From an uncultured Pseudoteredinibacter sp. (lineage in GTDB: Bacteria > Pseudomonadota > Gammaproteobacteria > Pseudomonadales > Cellvibrionaceae), in NCBI RefSeq assembly GCF_947502065.1, contig NZ_CANMYE010000006.1, positions 62,001-126,000 of the forward strand: a stretch of 64,000 nucleotides of DNA. The letters are read 5' to 3'. This document shows positions 27,496-34,840 of this stretch, piece by piece (within the stretch, counting starts at the first letter, position 1; every line of letters begins with the position of its first letter). The notes beneath the pieces are model-generated. The model was not told the origin of the DNA and did no database searches. It saw only the letters and a program-made list of their open reading frames with translations. A program made the position numbers and the translations under genes.

Positions 27496-27523
27496 AAAAA
27501 AAGGAGCTTAGGCTCCTTTTTTT
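27496..27523 (+). terminator. Intrinsic terminator after the TM2/pilin-like gene
   Basis: AAAAAAAGGAGC and GCTCCTTTTTTT pair around a TTAG loop. Runs of seven As and seven Ts make it usable in both directions. Confidence 0.88.
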
Positions 27524-27875
27524 GTTGGCTGTCTAATGGCTGATTATATTCCAGATAAATCGCGAGTACTTCTTAGTACCACAGCAGTCTTTTCTAAATT
27601 AGACCTTTCTAATTTCAGTTAATTTGGCACGTAAACTATCAAATATCTACCGACTGTCACTTTTTGGGGCGGTCATAGCCAATGTTGTCTATACCATATT
27701 ATCTTAATAGCCCTAGTTTTCTTCGGATTATTCGATGTGGGGACGCAGTTCCTCATGGCTATTGTGAGTGGGTTTTACACGATAGTTGGCGGTCAGGGGT
27801 AGTAGTTTTAGCAATATTTTTATAGCGGTTACCAGAGATGGAGCTGCTGTCGTATTTGAACGAGGTGCTTTACGG
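27524..27875 (+). other. Intergenic region upstream of the chemoreceptor gene, no gene seen
   Basis: About 350 nt without a convincing gene. A perfect inverted repeat AAATTAGA / TCTAATTT with a 4-nt spacer lies at 27596-27615 and could be an operator or small hairpin. A reading frame in phase with the chemoreceptor starts at 27786 but carries no conserved sequence, and the good ribosome binding site is at the downstream ATG. Confidence 0.4.
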
Positions 27876-29498
27876 ATGAAAAAGTTCGATATCAAAACCA
27901 TGGTACTGGGTGTTATAGCTGCCAGTATTTTACTTCTATTAATTGCTTCTCTTTTTTCCACCTACAAGCTGAGAGCCGATTTGGAAAAGTTCGGGTCCCT
28001 TTTGTCCCATGAAGTCGCGGCTATACACGGGGCGGATAGAGTAAATATCGAATTTAAACGCCAGGTACAAGAATGGAAGAACGTACTTATCCGTGGTGCT
28101 GATGATGGGCAGAGAGAAAAATACTGGGGCAAGTTTTTAAAGCAAGAAGAGAGTGTTCAAAAAATTGCCAGACAGCTCGTCACTCTTTTGGATTTTGATC
28201 CTAAACTGCAGGGGCAGGTTCGTGAGTTTCTCGCAGAACATGAAAAAATGGGGCAGGCTTATCGTACAGGTTTTGAGGAGTTTGTCGCCTCTGGTTACAG
28301 CCATCGTGCCGGTGATGTCGCCGTAAAAGGAATCGATAGAGCACCTTCAAAGCTTCTAGATGAAATTTCAAAACAAGTAAACGCTGTTGCGAAAAAGAGC
28401 AGTGATGCTACCGTGGCTGAGTCTGAATTAGTCGTTATTTATGCGGTCGCTTTAACGTTGCTAACAGGTGCATTGGTCATGTTTGGCAGCTACATGATCT
28501 TACAGCGTGAGGTTTTAAAGCCGCTTCGTAATACAGCGAGTAATATCAGTGGTCTTTCAAAAGGTGATCTTTCGATAAAGGTTTCACGCGATGGGCGAGG
28601 AGAGATCGGCTTGCTGAATAAAGCCACAGCGGATCTCACTGTGCAAATGAGGGACTTAATGTCGTCTCTAAATAAAACTTCGTACGCCCTCAATGAAACG
28701 GCGCACAAGTTTGAGCAGCAATCTAATATGCAGTCCCAGGCAAGTGAGGAGCAGGTTGCTCAGTCTACCCAAGCATCCCATGAAATCAGCACCTTGGTAG
28801 CCAGTGCTGAATGTGCTTTCGATACCGCAAGCCATACTAAAGAAATGACTGAAACTACTCTCGAAAAGGCTGAGCAGGCCAGCTCTGTTGTTGATCATGT
28901 GGATGAACTAATGAAAGCGCTGCAGCAAGATATTCTGCATGCGGACCAATCAGTGAGTGCCTTGTCAGAGAGAGTAGTGCGTGTTGATGAAGTGATGAGT
29001 GTTATTCAGGGCATTGCAGAACAAACTAACCTATTGGCCTTAAATGCAGCAATTGAAGCGGCTCGTGCTGGGGATCAGGGGCGAGGCTTTGCGGTGGTTG
29101 CTGATGAGGTTCGCGGCTTAGCCCAAAAAACACAGCAGTCGACTCAGGAGATCGCTTCAATATTAGAAGACTTGCGTAAAGGCTCTGAGTCAAGCGTGCA
29201 AGCGATGAAGGTTGGCCAGGAAAAAACCAATTTTGCCGCAGAGAAAACCAATGAGATTGCTGCAATCTGGCAAGGCTTATCCGGAGATATATCCAATATT
29301 TCAGAAAAAAACGTAGAGTTGAATCTCTCTGCTTCAAAACAAAGTGAAGCTGCCAACGGCGTAGAAGCGTTTATCGAAAAACTAAAGGCAGATGCTATGA
29401 CACAAAACCAGCTAGCAGCCGAGCAATTACAAGCCAGTGGAGAGCTACAGGAGCTCTCCACGGCGATTAGTGAAAAGATCGCCTATTACAGAGTTTAG
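27876..29498 (+). CDS. Methyl-accepting chemotaxis protein
   Basis: 540 residues from an ATG with CGAGGTG upstream. The order is a membrane helix (about 9-29), a periplasmic helical sensor domain (about 30-183), a second membrane helix (about 185-205) and a HAMP domain (about 207-260). A long cytoplasmic coiled-coil signalling domain follows; its hairpin tip IAEQTNLLALNAAIEAAR begins near residue 378 and is followed by GRGFAVVADEVRGLAQ. The sensor region contains RQVQEWKNVLIRGADD, similar to four-helix-bundle sensors; the ligand is unknown. There is no C-terminal CheR/CheB-binding pentapeptide (the protein ends IAYYRV). No chemotaxis pathway genes are adjacent. Confidence 0.93.
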   Translation: MKKFDIKTMVLGVIAASILLLLIASLFSTYKLRADLEKFGSLLSHEVAAIHGADRVNIEFKRQVQEWKNVLIRGADDGQREKYWGKFLKQEESVQKIARQLVTLLDFDPKLQGQVREFLAEHEKMGQAYRTGFEEFVASGYSHRAGDVAVKGIDRAPSKLLDEISKQVNAVAKKSSDATVAESELVVIYAVALTLLTGALVMFGSYMILQREVLKPLRNTASNISGLSKGDLSIKVSRDGRGEIGLLNKATADLTVQMRDLMSSLNKTSYALNETAHKFEQQSNMQSQASEEQVAQSTQASHEISTLVASAECAFDTASHTKEMTETTLEKAEQASSVVDHVDELMKALQQDILHADQSVSALSERVVRVDEVMSVIQGIAEQTNLLALNAAIEAARAGDQGRGFAVVADEVRGLAQKTQQSTQEIASILEDLRKGSESSVQAMKVGQEKTNFAAEKTNEIAAIWQGLSGDISNISEKNVELNLSASKQSEAANGVEAFIEKLKADAMTQNQLAAEQLQASGELQELSTAISEKIAYYRV

Positions 29499-29509
29499 GT
29501 GATTCGCAC

Positions 29510-30352
29510 TTAGCGTAAAAATGCCTGGATAAGAGAGCGACTTTCTTTATCGGCTTCTTGGTTTGCTAGCGGATCGCCATCTAAGGGTATCGAGGCGTCC
29601 AGCAAGTGACCTGCGTTAGGGTAATGGTGATGCACACAGCTCTTTTCGCCCTTACTCTGACGCGCTTTCTTGCAAATTAAGTCGGCCATTGTTTTAGATG
29701 GCCAAACACTGTCTTTGCCACCACTAAAAAGTAATAGATCGGCCTGACTCTGTTCGAGGTCGATTTCTGCTTTTTCTACCGCCGCGGTATCTTTGAGAGA
29801 GTTGCTATAGAGATCGACTAAGCTGCGAATATTACCGTTAGCTTTGTAGGGAACATAAGGCAAGGGTTGATCTCCCATCGTCCAGCTTGAGTTAGGAAAA
29901 CTCTTTCCTGGTACGATTCCAGGCCACACAACATGGCTTGGCGCTATCGCAACAACTTTGCGTATTCTTTCATCCAGCGTTGATAGCAAAAGGGCGGCCT
30001 CGGCGCCTTTAGACCAACCAACAACCGCTAACTCTTTACTGTGGTTCTTCTCTAACAACCATGTTTTAGCGGGCTCAAAATATTCCAGCGGAATTGCTTC
30101 TATGTGTTTTGGCAGTTTGGCCTCCTTATAGTAAGCCAAAGCCAATACCGGGTGCCCTAATTGGGATATTTTTTCGGCCAGTACTTTGGGGATGCCAGAG
30201 CCGGAGCCCTCCAAAACCAAAACAGGCGTTTTATCTTGATTTCCGGGGTAATAATTTGCGACGAAGTTTTGTTTTTGTATTGCGGTAGGTAGCGGTGCAG
30301 CCAGCGCTTTTACTGACAAGCTAGTTAGCAATGTGATTATCGTTTTATACAT
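29510..30352 (-). CDS. Exported alpha/beta hydrolase, acyl-CoA thioesterase (BAAT C-terminal)-like
   Basis: 280 residues. I chose the ATG at 30352, which has GAAGG 8 nt upstream and begins a signal peptide, MYKTIITLLTSLSVKALAAP. An earlier in-frame start at 30409 would bury that signal. The hydrolase elbow is GWSKGAEAAL (nucleophile Ser, about residue 121). The acid is probably Asp in SGGKDSVWPS and the base His in NAGHLLDA. The stretch after the elbow (IAPSHVVWPGI) resembles the C-terminal catalytic domain of bile-acid-CoA:amino acid N-acyltransferase and acyl-CoA thioesterases. Those are normally cytosolic, so a periplasmic version is unusual and its substrate is unknown. It converges with the chemoreceptor gene, 11 nt away. 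Confidence 0.78.
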   Translation of the reverse strand: MYKTIITLLTSLSVKALAAPLPTAIQKQNFVANYYPGNQDKTPVLVLEGSGSGIPKVLAEKISQLGHPVLALAYYKEAKLPKHIEAIPLEYFEPAKTWLLEKNHSKELAVVGWSKGAEAALLLSTLDERIRKVVAIAPSHVVWPGIVPGKSFPNSSWTMGDQPLPYVPYKANGNIRSLVDLYSNSLKDTAAVEKAEIDLEQSQADLLLFSGGKDSVWPSKTMADLICKKARQSKGEKSCVHHHYPNAGHLLDASIPLDGDPLANQEADKESRSLIQAFLR

Positions 30353-30431
30353 TGTAATGCCTTCACTATGATCTTTCCCATTTAGACGAGTCAAAATAGA
30401 CAATGGCACATTGGCAATTTATCTAGGCACC

Positions 30432-30444
30432 TACCCATTGGGTA
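30432..30444. promoter_or_regulatory. Palindrome TACCCATTGGGTA between divergent genes
   Basis: A perfect 13-nt palindrome (6-bp arms, one central base) lies in the 237-nt region between the divergent hydrolase and XRE-regulator genes. The same core, with the central T changed to A, occurs at 33519-33539. A regulator binding site is the simplest reading, but the regulator is not known. Confidence 0.45.
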
Positions 30445-30589
30445 AATGAGCTCTACGGCTGCTCTGTAATCGTTTGTGCTGAATGAAAAACAATCAAAAT
30501 AGTTGCGTGTCGTATAGCTGGCGTAGAAATGTCGTATGGAAAAAGGCTAGATTTTCCTTATAGATTAATTACTTAAGGTAAGTCAGAAT

Positions 30590-31243
30590 ATGGAGATGAA
30601 AATTAATCGCCACAACCTAAAGCGTCTTCGCAAAGACAAGCTTTGGTCCCAGGAGCAGTTGGCTGAGGCCAGCTGTTTAAGCTTACGCACTATTCAAAGA
30701 ATTGAGAGTAGTGGCGTAGCTTCTATGGACTCCATCGGGGCCATTGCTTCAGCGTTTGATGTTAATAAAAGCTTTTTAACTCAAGAGGAAGCGATTTTTA
30801 AGCCCTATCAGCATACTCAATTGGGGTACCTGATGTGGGTTATTTGTTTTCTTGTTTTGGCGTTAATTTCTCCCTTACCTGGAATGCCAATGGTTGGATT
30901 GGTCATTTTGTTTGTTGGCGCTATAGTGCCAATGATTTTGTTTTTTAGCTTGAGTATAAGTGTTACTGAAGAGCGGGTTCGATGGTATTTCGGCCCGCGT
31001 TTTTGGAAAAAAGAGCTTTCTGTCTCTGAGATAGCGAGTAGTGAAGTGGTAAGAAACAGCGCCTTAATGGGCTGGGGAATTCGAATGCTTGGAGACGGCT
31101 GGATGTATAACGTCTCCGGTTTATTGGCTGTGGAAATACGGCTTAAGTCTGGCTCAGTCATTCGCTTGGGCAGCGATGAGCCAAATTATTTAAAAGAAGC
31201 TATAGATGGGGCTATAGCCCTGCAGCAAGACAGGGCTGATTGA
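30590..31243 (+). CDS. XRE-family regulator with membrane helices and a PH-like C-terminal domain
   Basis: 217 residues. The N-terminal helix-turn-helix (about residues 7-62, RLRKDKLWSQEQLAEASCLSLRTIQRIE) is of the Cro/C1 type. Two hydrophobic helices follow (about 80-100 and 105-127). A C-terminal domain (about 130-212) has VRWYFGPRFWKKELSVSEI, GWGIR, MYNVSGLLAVEIRL and LGSDEPNYLKEAID, a pattern found in bacterial PH-like membrane-associated domains. It may be a DNA-binding protein held at the inner membrane. Its targets are unknown; the divergent hydrolase gene and the shared palindrome are the nearest candidates. It converges with the DUF2892 gene, 8 nt away. Confidence 0.75.
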   Translation: MEMKINRHNLKRLRKDKLWSQEQLAEASCLSLRTIQRIESSGVASMDSIGAIASAFDVNKSFLTQEEAIFKPYQHTQLGYLMWVICFLVLALISPLPGMPMVGLVILFVGAIVPMILFFSLSISVTEERVRWYFGPRFWKKELSVSEIASSEVVRNSALMGWGIRMLGDGWMYNVSGLLAVEIRLKSGSVIRLGSDEPNYLKEAIDGAIALQQDRAD

Positions 31244-31251
31244 ATGTGCTG

Positions 31252-31437
31252 CTAGCACTTAGTGCAGGTTTTGATACCAACAAGCTTATAAAGTGGGCAA
31301 AAGCCGATTAGGCCGGTTAATAGCGGTATTAGGCCAATATAAGCCCACGGGCTTTGTGGCCCAAAAAAAGCTAAGCTTAGTATGGCGAGGCCAATAGTAA
31401 TCCGAATTACGCGATCGATAGTGCCTTCATTTTTCAT
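31252..31437 (-). CDS. DUF2892 (YgaP-type) small membrane protein
   Basis: 61 residues beginning MKNEGTIDRVIRITIGLAIL and ending GFCPLYKLVGIKTCTKC. This is the DUF2892 pattern: a basic amphipathic N-terminus, two membrane helices (about 10-27 and 31-48) and conserved cysteines. It corresponds to the membrane part of the rhodanese YgaP but without the rhodanese domain. Three cysteines lie near the C-terminus (one in GFCPLY, two in TCTKC). It is immediately downstream of, and in the same direction as, a Crp/Fnr-family gene, a pairing I know from other proteobacteria. A sulfur or redox role is inferred only from YgaP. Confidence 0.82.
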   Translation of the reverse strand: MKNEGTIDRVIRITIGLAILSLAFFGPQSPWAYIGLIPLLTGLIGFCPLYKLVGIKTCTKC

Positions 31438-31527
31438 GCGGCTTTCTCCAGTAGCTATTTACGAAGCCAATCCTAAGCCGCTTTGAGGTGTGCTTCAGTG
31501 ACAAAGTCACATTGCCTTTGAATCGCC

Positions 31528-32106
31528 TTAAAGTAGCGTGATTTTTCCTCTGGAAAGCTCTATCAGCCCCTCTAGTTCTAGCGTCTTTAATTGCCGGCTA
31601 ATAACTTCTCTTGATGAGCCAATATCTACAGCAATTTCTTGGTGGGTGAGGGTTAACTGGGAGCTTTGCTGTTCTCCGATGCGATTTTGTAGATATTTCC
31701 ACAGGCGTGGCTTTAAGGCTGTTAACGTTACCGATTCAATTTGGGCCATGAGTTGGTAAAGGCGTTCGCTGAAGCCGCGGAAAACGGCCTCTTGAAAGCT
31801 CTGCTGGCTTGCGATTAAGCGGTGAAATTCAGCTTTGGGGATAACAGTCGCTGAAATATCGGTTTCACAGATCACCTCGGCTGGAAATGGATCGTGGCCT
31901 AATAAGCAAGCCGTGCTCAGTACACAAAATTGCTCTGGTTCAATTCTATAGAGTAATAGCTCTCGCCCTTCGGGGCTGCGCGCAATTACCTTTAGGCGAC
32001 CGCTGGCTAATATCAGGGCGTCATTGCAGGCCTGGCCTTGGCTAAGTAGCACTGAGCCTGCAGGAGCTTCAAATTGAGGGTGCTGGCTAAGATAAGAGAG
32101 AATCAC
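31528..32106 (-). CDS. Crp/Fnr-family transcriptional regulator
   Basis: 192 residues from a GTG with GAAGG 8 nt upstream; no other start lies between it and an upstream in-frame stop. The N-terminal cyclic-nucleotide-binding-like beta roll (about 1-115) includes GSVLLSQGQACNDALILASGRLKV. The C-terminal winged helix (about 130-192) includes LTHQEIAVDIGSSREVISRQLKTLELEGLIELSRG. The FNR iron-sulfur cysteine cluster is absent, but FCVLSTACLLG in the sensor domain holds two cysteines. The protein is somewhat shorter than typical Crp (about 210). It probably controls the DUF2892 gene 90 nt downstream; the signal is unknown. Confidence 0.88.
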   Translation of the reverse strand: MILSYLSQHPQFEAPAGSVLLSQGQACNDALILASGRLKVIARSPEGRELLLYRIEPEQFCVLSTACLLGHDPFPAEVICETDISATVIPKAEFHRLIASQQSFQEAVFRGFSERLYQLMAQIESVTLTALKPRLWKYLQNRIGEQQSSQLTLTHQEIAVDIGSSREVISRQLKTLELEGLIELSRGKITLL

Positions 32107-32130
32107 CTTGGGGCCTTCTAGCTGATGGGC

Positions 32131-32177
32131 TACTGATCTACTGGACTATTGATCTACTGAACTATTGGTCCACTGGA
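32131..32177. repeat. Short imperfect tandem repeat, 16-bp unit, upstream of the Crp/Fnr gene
   Basis: TACTGGACTATTGATC (32139-32154) is followed directly by TACTGAACTATTGGTC (32155-32170) and a partial third unit CACTGGA. A partial unit TACTGATC precedes them. It lies about 25 nt upstream of the Crp/Fnr start codon. Confidence 0.75.
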
Positions 32178-32247
32178 ATGGGGTAAAGTTAGCTTTTCAG
32201 AGAAGCGAAGGTGATGCGATATATCAAAGGTTTTACTAAAAACAAGA

Positions 32248-32284
32248 AATCAGACAGCTAAAGTCTTAGCTATCTGATTTTTAA
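32248..32284 (-). terminator. Terminator after the CaiB/BaiF-type gene
   Basis: AAATCAGACAGCTAA and TTAGCTATCTGATTT form a 15-bp stem with one mismatch and a 4-nt loop. On the minus strand the stem runs into a T-rich tail. It ends the beta-oxidation gene run. Confidence 0.8.
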
Positions 32285-32295
32285 GTTGCAATGCT

Positions 32296-33477
32296 CTAAG
32301 CGATAGCGCCTGCTTCTCGCAATGTTGTAATTGCGGCGCTGTCATAACCGAGTTGTTGCAATACTTCCTCGGTATTGGCGCCAATCGGTAGGCCGGCGTT
32401 TCGGTATTCGGTTTGCGAGCCACTGAATTTAATGGGGCTGGCAATCTGGCGTAGCTGCTGGCCATCGGCCGCTGGAATCTCGATATACATACCACGCTCT
32501 TGAAAGTGTGGATGCTGTTCGGTTTCGCCAAGGTCTAGCACCGGCTCTACACAGGCGTCCAAAGCCGCGAAGATTTCGCGCCATTCAGCAAAGCTCTTTT
32601 GCTTAAATGCCATAATCAAATCTTGTTTTAGCTCAGCTTGCACATCAGGGCTGTAGTTCATTGCACGCTCAAACCAATCTGCTTTGCCCAGGGCCTCACA
32701 CAATTGCTTGCAGAATTGCGGCTCTAAGCTGCCCACAGAAATATGGCGACCGTCAGAGGTTTCATAGTAGTCGTAGAAAATACCGCCGTTCAACATGGTG
32801 CCAGAAAGTTCTGGGGCCTTATCACCTGCTAAATGGCCTGCACCAGCCGTAGTGCTAAGTGCAAGAGCAGCATCGCTCATGCTGATATCGATGTGCTGGC
32901 CTTTGCCACTGCTGTGGCGCTCAATAACTGCCGCTAGAATACCCATAACGGCATGGTGAGTACCGCCAGCAATATCCGCAATTTGAGTGCCGGATAAAAT
33001 AGGCCCAGTGTCTTTGCGGCCGCTATAGCTGGCAAGGCCTGCTAACGCTAAATAGTTAATATCGTGGCCTGCACGATCTTTAAGGGGGCCGGTTTGACCG
33101 TAGCCGGTGATCGAGCAGTAAATCAGTTCGGGCTTTTCAGCACTTAGGGTTTGATAATCTAAACCAAGGCGCTGCATTACACCGGGACGAAACTGCTCCA
33201 ATACAATGTCGTATTCTTGTAGTAGCTTTTTAACGATGGCTGTAGATTCAGGTTGCTTTAAGTCAAGAGCGATACACTGTTTATTGCGATTGATACTGCC
33301 ATGGCCCGCAGAGATTTCACCGACCATCGGTGGCGCAAAGCGCAGTAAGTCTGGACGTGTTGGTGACTCGATACGCAACACTTCGGCGCCCATATCGGCT
33401 AATAATTGGGTCGCATAAGGTCCTGGCAAAAGGGTTGAAAAATCTAGAATTTTTAATCCGCTTAGTGGGCCGCTCAT
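32296..33477 (-). CDS. CaiB/BaiF (family III) CoA-transferase protein, alpha-methylacyl-CoA racemase-like
   Basis: 393 residues from an ATG with CAGGAG 7 nt upstream. The frame extends 23 codons further without conserved sequence. MSGPLSGLKILDFSTLLPGP and ADMGAEVLRIE are family III CoA-transferase hallmarks. The segment CSITGYGQTGPLKDRAGHDINYLALAG has the GHDINY motif that distinguishes alpha-methylacyl-CoA racemases, which invert the 2-methyl stereocentre so that acyl-CoA dehydrogenases can act. The location beside beta-oxidation genes supports that role, on a branched-chain or steroid side-chain acyl-CoA. Transferase activity cannot be excluded. Confidence 0.85.
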   Translation of the reverse strand: MSGPLSGLKILDFSTLLPGPYATQLLADMGAEVLRIESPTRPDLLRFAPPMVGEISAGHGSINRNKQCIALDLKQPESTAIVKKLLQEYDIVLEQFRPGVMQRLGLDYQTLSAEKPELIYCSITGYGQTGPLKDRAGHDINYLALAGLASYSGRKDTGPILSGTQIADIAGGTHHAVMGILAAVIERHSSGKGQHIDISMSDAALALSTTAGAGHLAGDKAPELSGTMLNGGIFYDYYETSDGRHISVGSLEPQFCKQLCEALGKADWFERAMNYSPDVQAELKQDLIMAFKQKSFAEWREIFAALDACVEPVLDLGETEQHPHFQERGMYIEIPAADGQQLRQIASPIKFSGSQTEYRNAGLPIGANTEEVLQQLGYDSAAITTLREAGAIA

Positions 33478-33518
33478 GGAGAACTCCTGAATCGAAAATA
33501 CGGTTGTCTTTATGTAAA

Positions 33519-33539
33519 CGGCTACCCAATGGGTAGCCG
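33519..33539. promoter_or_regulatory. Perfect 21-nt palindrome between the acyl-CoA dehydrogenase and racemase-like genes
   Basis: Ten-base arms surround one central A; the inner part is GGCTACCCAATGGGTAGCC. It contains TACCCA-N-TGGGTA, also seen at 30432-30444. It starts 42 nt upstream of the racemase-like start codon. It may be an operator or an intercistronic hairpin; only three Ts follow on the minus strand, so it is a poor terminator. A second hairpin (GCACCA / TGGTGC, 33563-33580) lies just before it in the transcript. Confidence 0.55.
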
Positions 33540-33591
33540 AAAACAAATAGCTATATTATTCAGCACCATTTCCGTGGTGCCATATACTCAA

Positions 33592-34734
33592 TTAGTCGAG
33601 TAGGGTACGACCAATGATTAACTTCATAATTTCATTGGTACCAGCATAGATTTTTTGGATTCGTGCATCGGCATAGGCACGGGCAACTGGGTATTCCCAC
33701 ATATAGCCATAGCCACCATGCAACTGTAAACACTCATCGATAACCTTGCACTGCAAATCGGTGCTAAGTAGTTTTAGCTTTGCAGCTGTTGGCACATCCA
33801 GTTTGCCTTCTACGTGAAGCTCTAAGCAGCGGTCAACAAAAACTTGAGCCGATGTGATTTCGGTATCAAGCTCGGCCAATTTAAATTGAGTGTTTTGGAA
33901 GGTAGCTACAGAGCGGCCAAAAGCCTTTCGCTCTTTCACGTATTCAACAGTTTGATCTAGGATAGAGCGAGCGCTGGCGATGGCGTTAACACCTACAGAT
34001 AAGCGCTCTTGCGGTAGCTCTTGCATCAGGTAGATAAAGCCCATGCCTTCTTCACCTAACAGGTTACCCTTTGGTACGCGCACATCTTGGAAGAATAGCT
34101 CGGAGGTATCCTGAGCTTTCATGCCGATTTTTTCAAGGTTAGTGCCTTTTTCAAAGCCTGGCGTGCCAGCTTCAACCAAAATTAAGCTGGTGCCTTTGGC
34201 GCCAGCATCTGGATCGGTTTTGGCAACTACGATCACTACATCAGCATGCTGACCGTTGGTGATAAAGGTTTTAGAACCATTAATAACCCACTCATCACCA
34301 TCGAGTACGGCTGAGGTTTTTACACCCTGTAAGTCAGAACCAGCACCAGGCTCAGTCATAGCGATGGCGGTAACCATTTCACCACTGACAAACTTAGGCA
34401 TGTATTTCTGCTTAAGTTCTTCGCTGCCGTAATTCAAAATGTAAGGCACGCCGATATCAGAGTGTAAGCCCCAGCCAATGCCAGAAAGACCTGCGCGAGA
34501 CACTTCTTCATCAACAATAGCGTTATAGCGAAAGTCTACACCTACGCCGCCGTATTCTTCAGGTATGGTTGGAGCAAGGAAACCTTGCTCGCCAGCTTTG
34601 TTCCAAAGGGCGCGATCAACCTGGCCATCTTTTTCCCACTGGGCGTGATAGGGCGCAGCTTCAACTTCTAAAAATTTACGGACACTTTCGCGAAACAGCT
34701 CGTGCTCTGGCTCATATACTGTTCTTGGGATCAT
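33592..34734 (-). CDS. Acyl-CoA dehydrogenase
   Basis: 380 residues, typical length. FAD/substrate motifs include MTEPGAGSDLQGVKTSA and FITNGQHADVVIVVAKT. KAFGRSVATFQNTQF and the C-terminal QLHGGYGYMWEYPVARAYAD follow. The catalytic base is probably the Glu in YAGTNEIMK, as in medium/short-chain enzymes. It introduces the alpha-beta double bond of an acyl-CoA. In the minus-strand series it follows the hydratase/dehydrogenase gene after 106 nt containing a hairpin. Chain-length specificity cannot be read from the sequence. Confidence 0.93.
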   Translation of the reverse strand: MIPRTVYEPEHELFRESVRKFLEVEAAPYHAQWEKDGQVDRALWNKAGEQGFLAPTIPEEYGGVGVDFRYNAIVDEEVSRAGLSGIGWGLHSDIGVPYILNYGSEELKQKYMPKFVSGEMVTAIAMTEPGAGSDLQGVKTSAVLDGDEWVINGSKTFITNGQHADVVIVVAKTDPDAGAKGTSLILVEAGTPGFEKGTNLEKIGMKAQDTSELFFQDVRVPKGNLLGEEGMGFIYLMQELPQERLSVGVNAIASARSILDQTVEYVKERKAFGRSVATFQNTQFKLAELDTEITSAQVFVDRCLELHVEGKLDVPTAAKLKLLSTDLQCKVIDECLQLHGGYGYMWEYPVARAYADARIQKIYAGTNEIMKLIIGRTLLD

Positions 34735-34789
34735 AATTTTTTCTCAAATCTTAATAGGGGTGGTGAACTATTGAAGGCTACTCAATAGT

Positions 34790-34814
34790 AATAGCCCGAC
34801 AGAGTCGGGCTATT
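34790..34814 (-). promoter_or_regulatory. Intercistronic hairpin between the hydratase/dehydrogenase and acyl-CoA dehydrogenase genes
   Basis: AATAGCCCGAC and GTCGGGCTATT form a perfect 11-bp stem with a 3-nt loop. No T run follows on the minus strand, so it looks like an mRNA processing or stabilising element, or a leaky terminator. Confidence 0.6.
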
Positions 34815-34840
34815 TGAGCTTGCAAGGAAGGCAAGCGCGT

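Noticed and set aside
27786..27875. N-terminal extension of the chemoreceptor
   Set aside because: The 30 upstream codons have no conserved sequence and would precede the membrane anchor; the downstream ATG has a good ribosome binding site.
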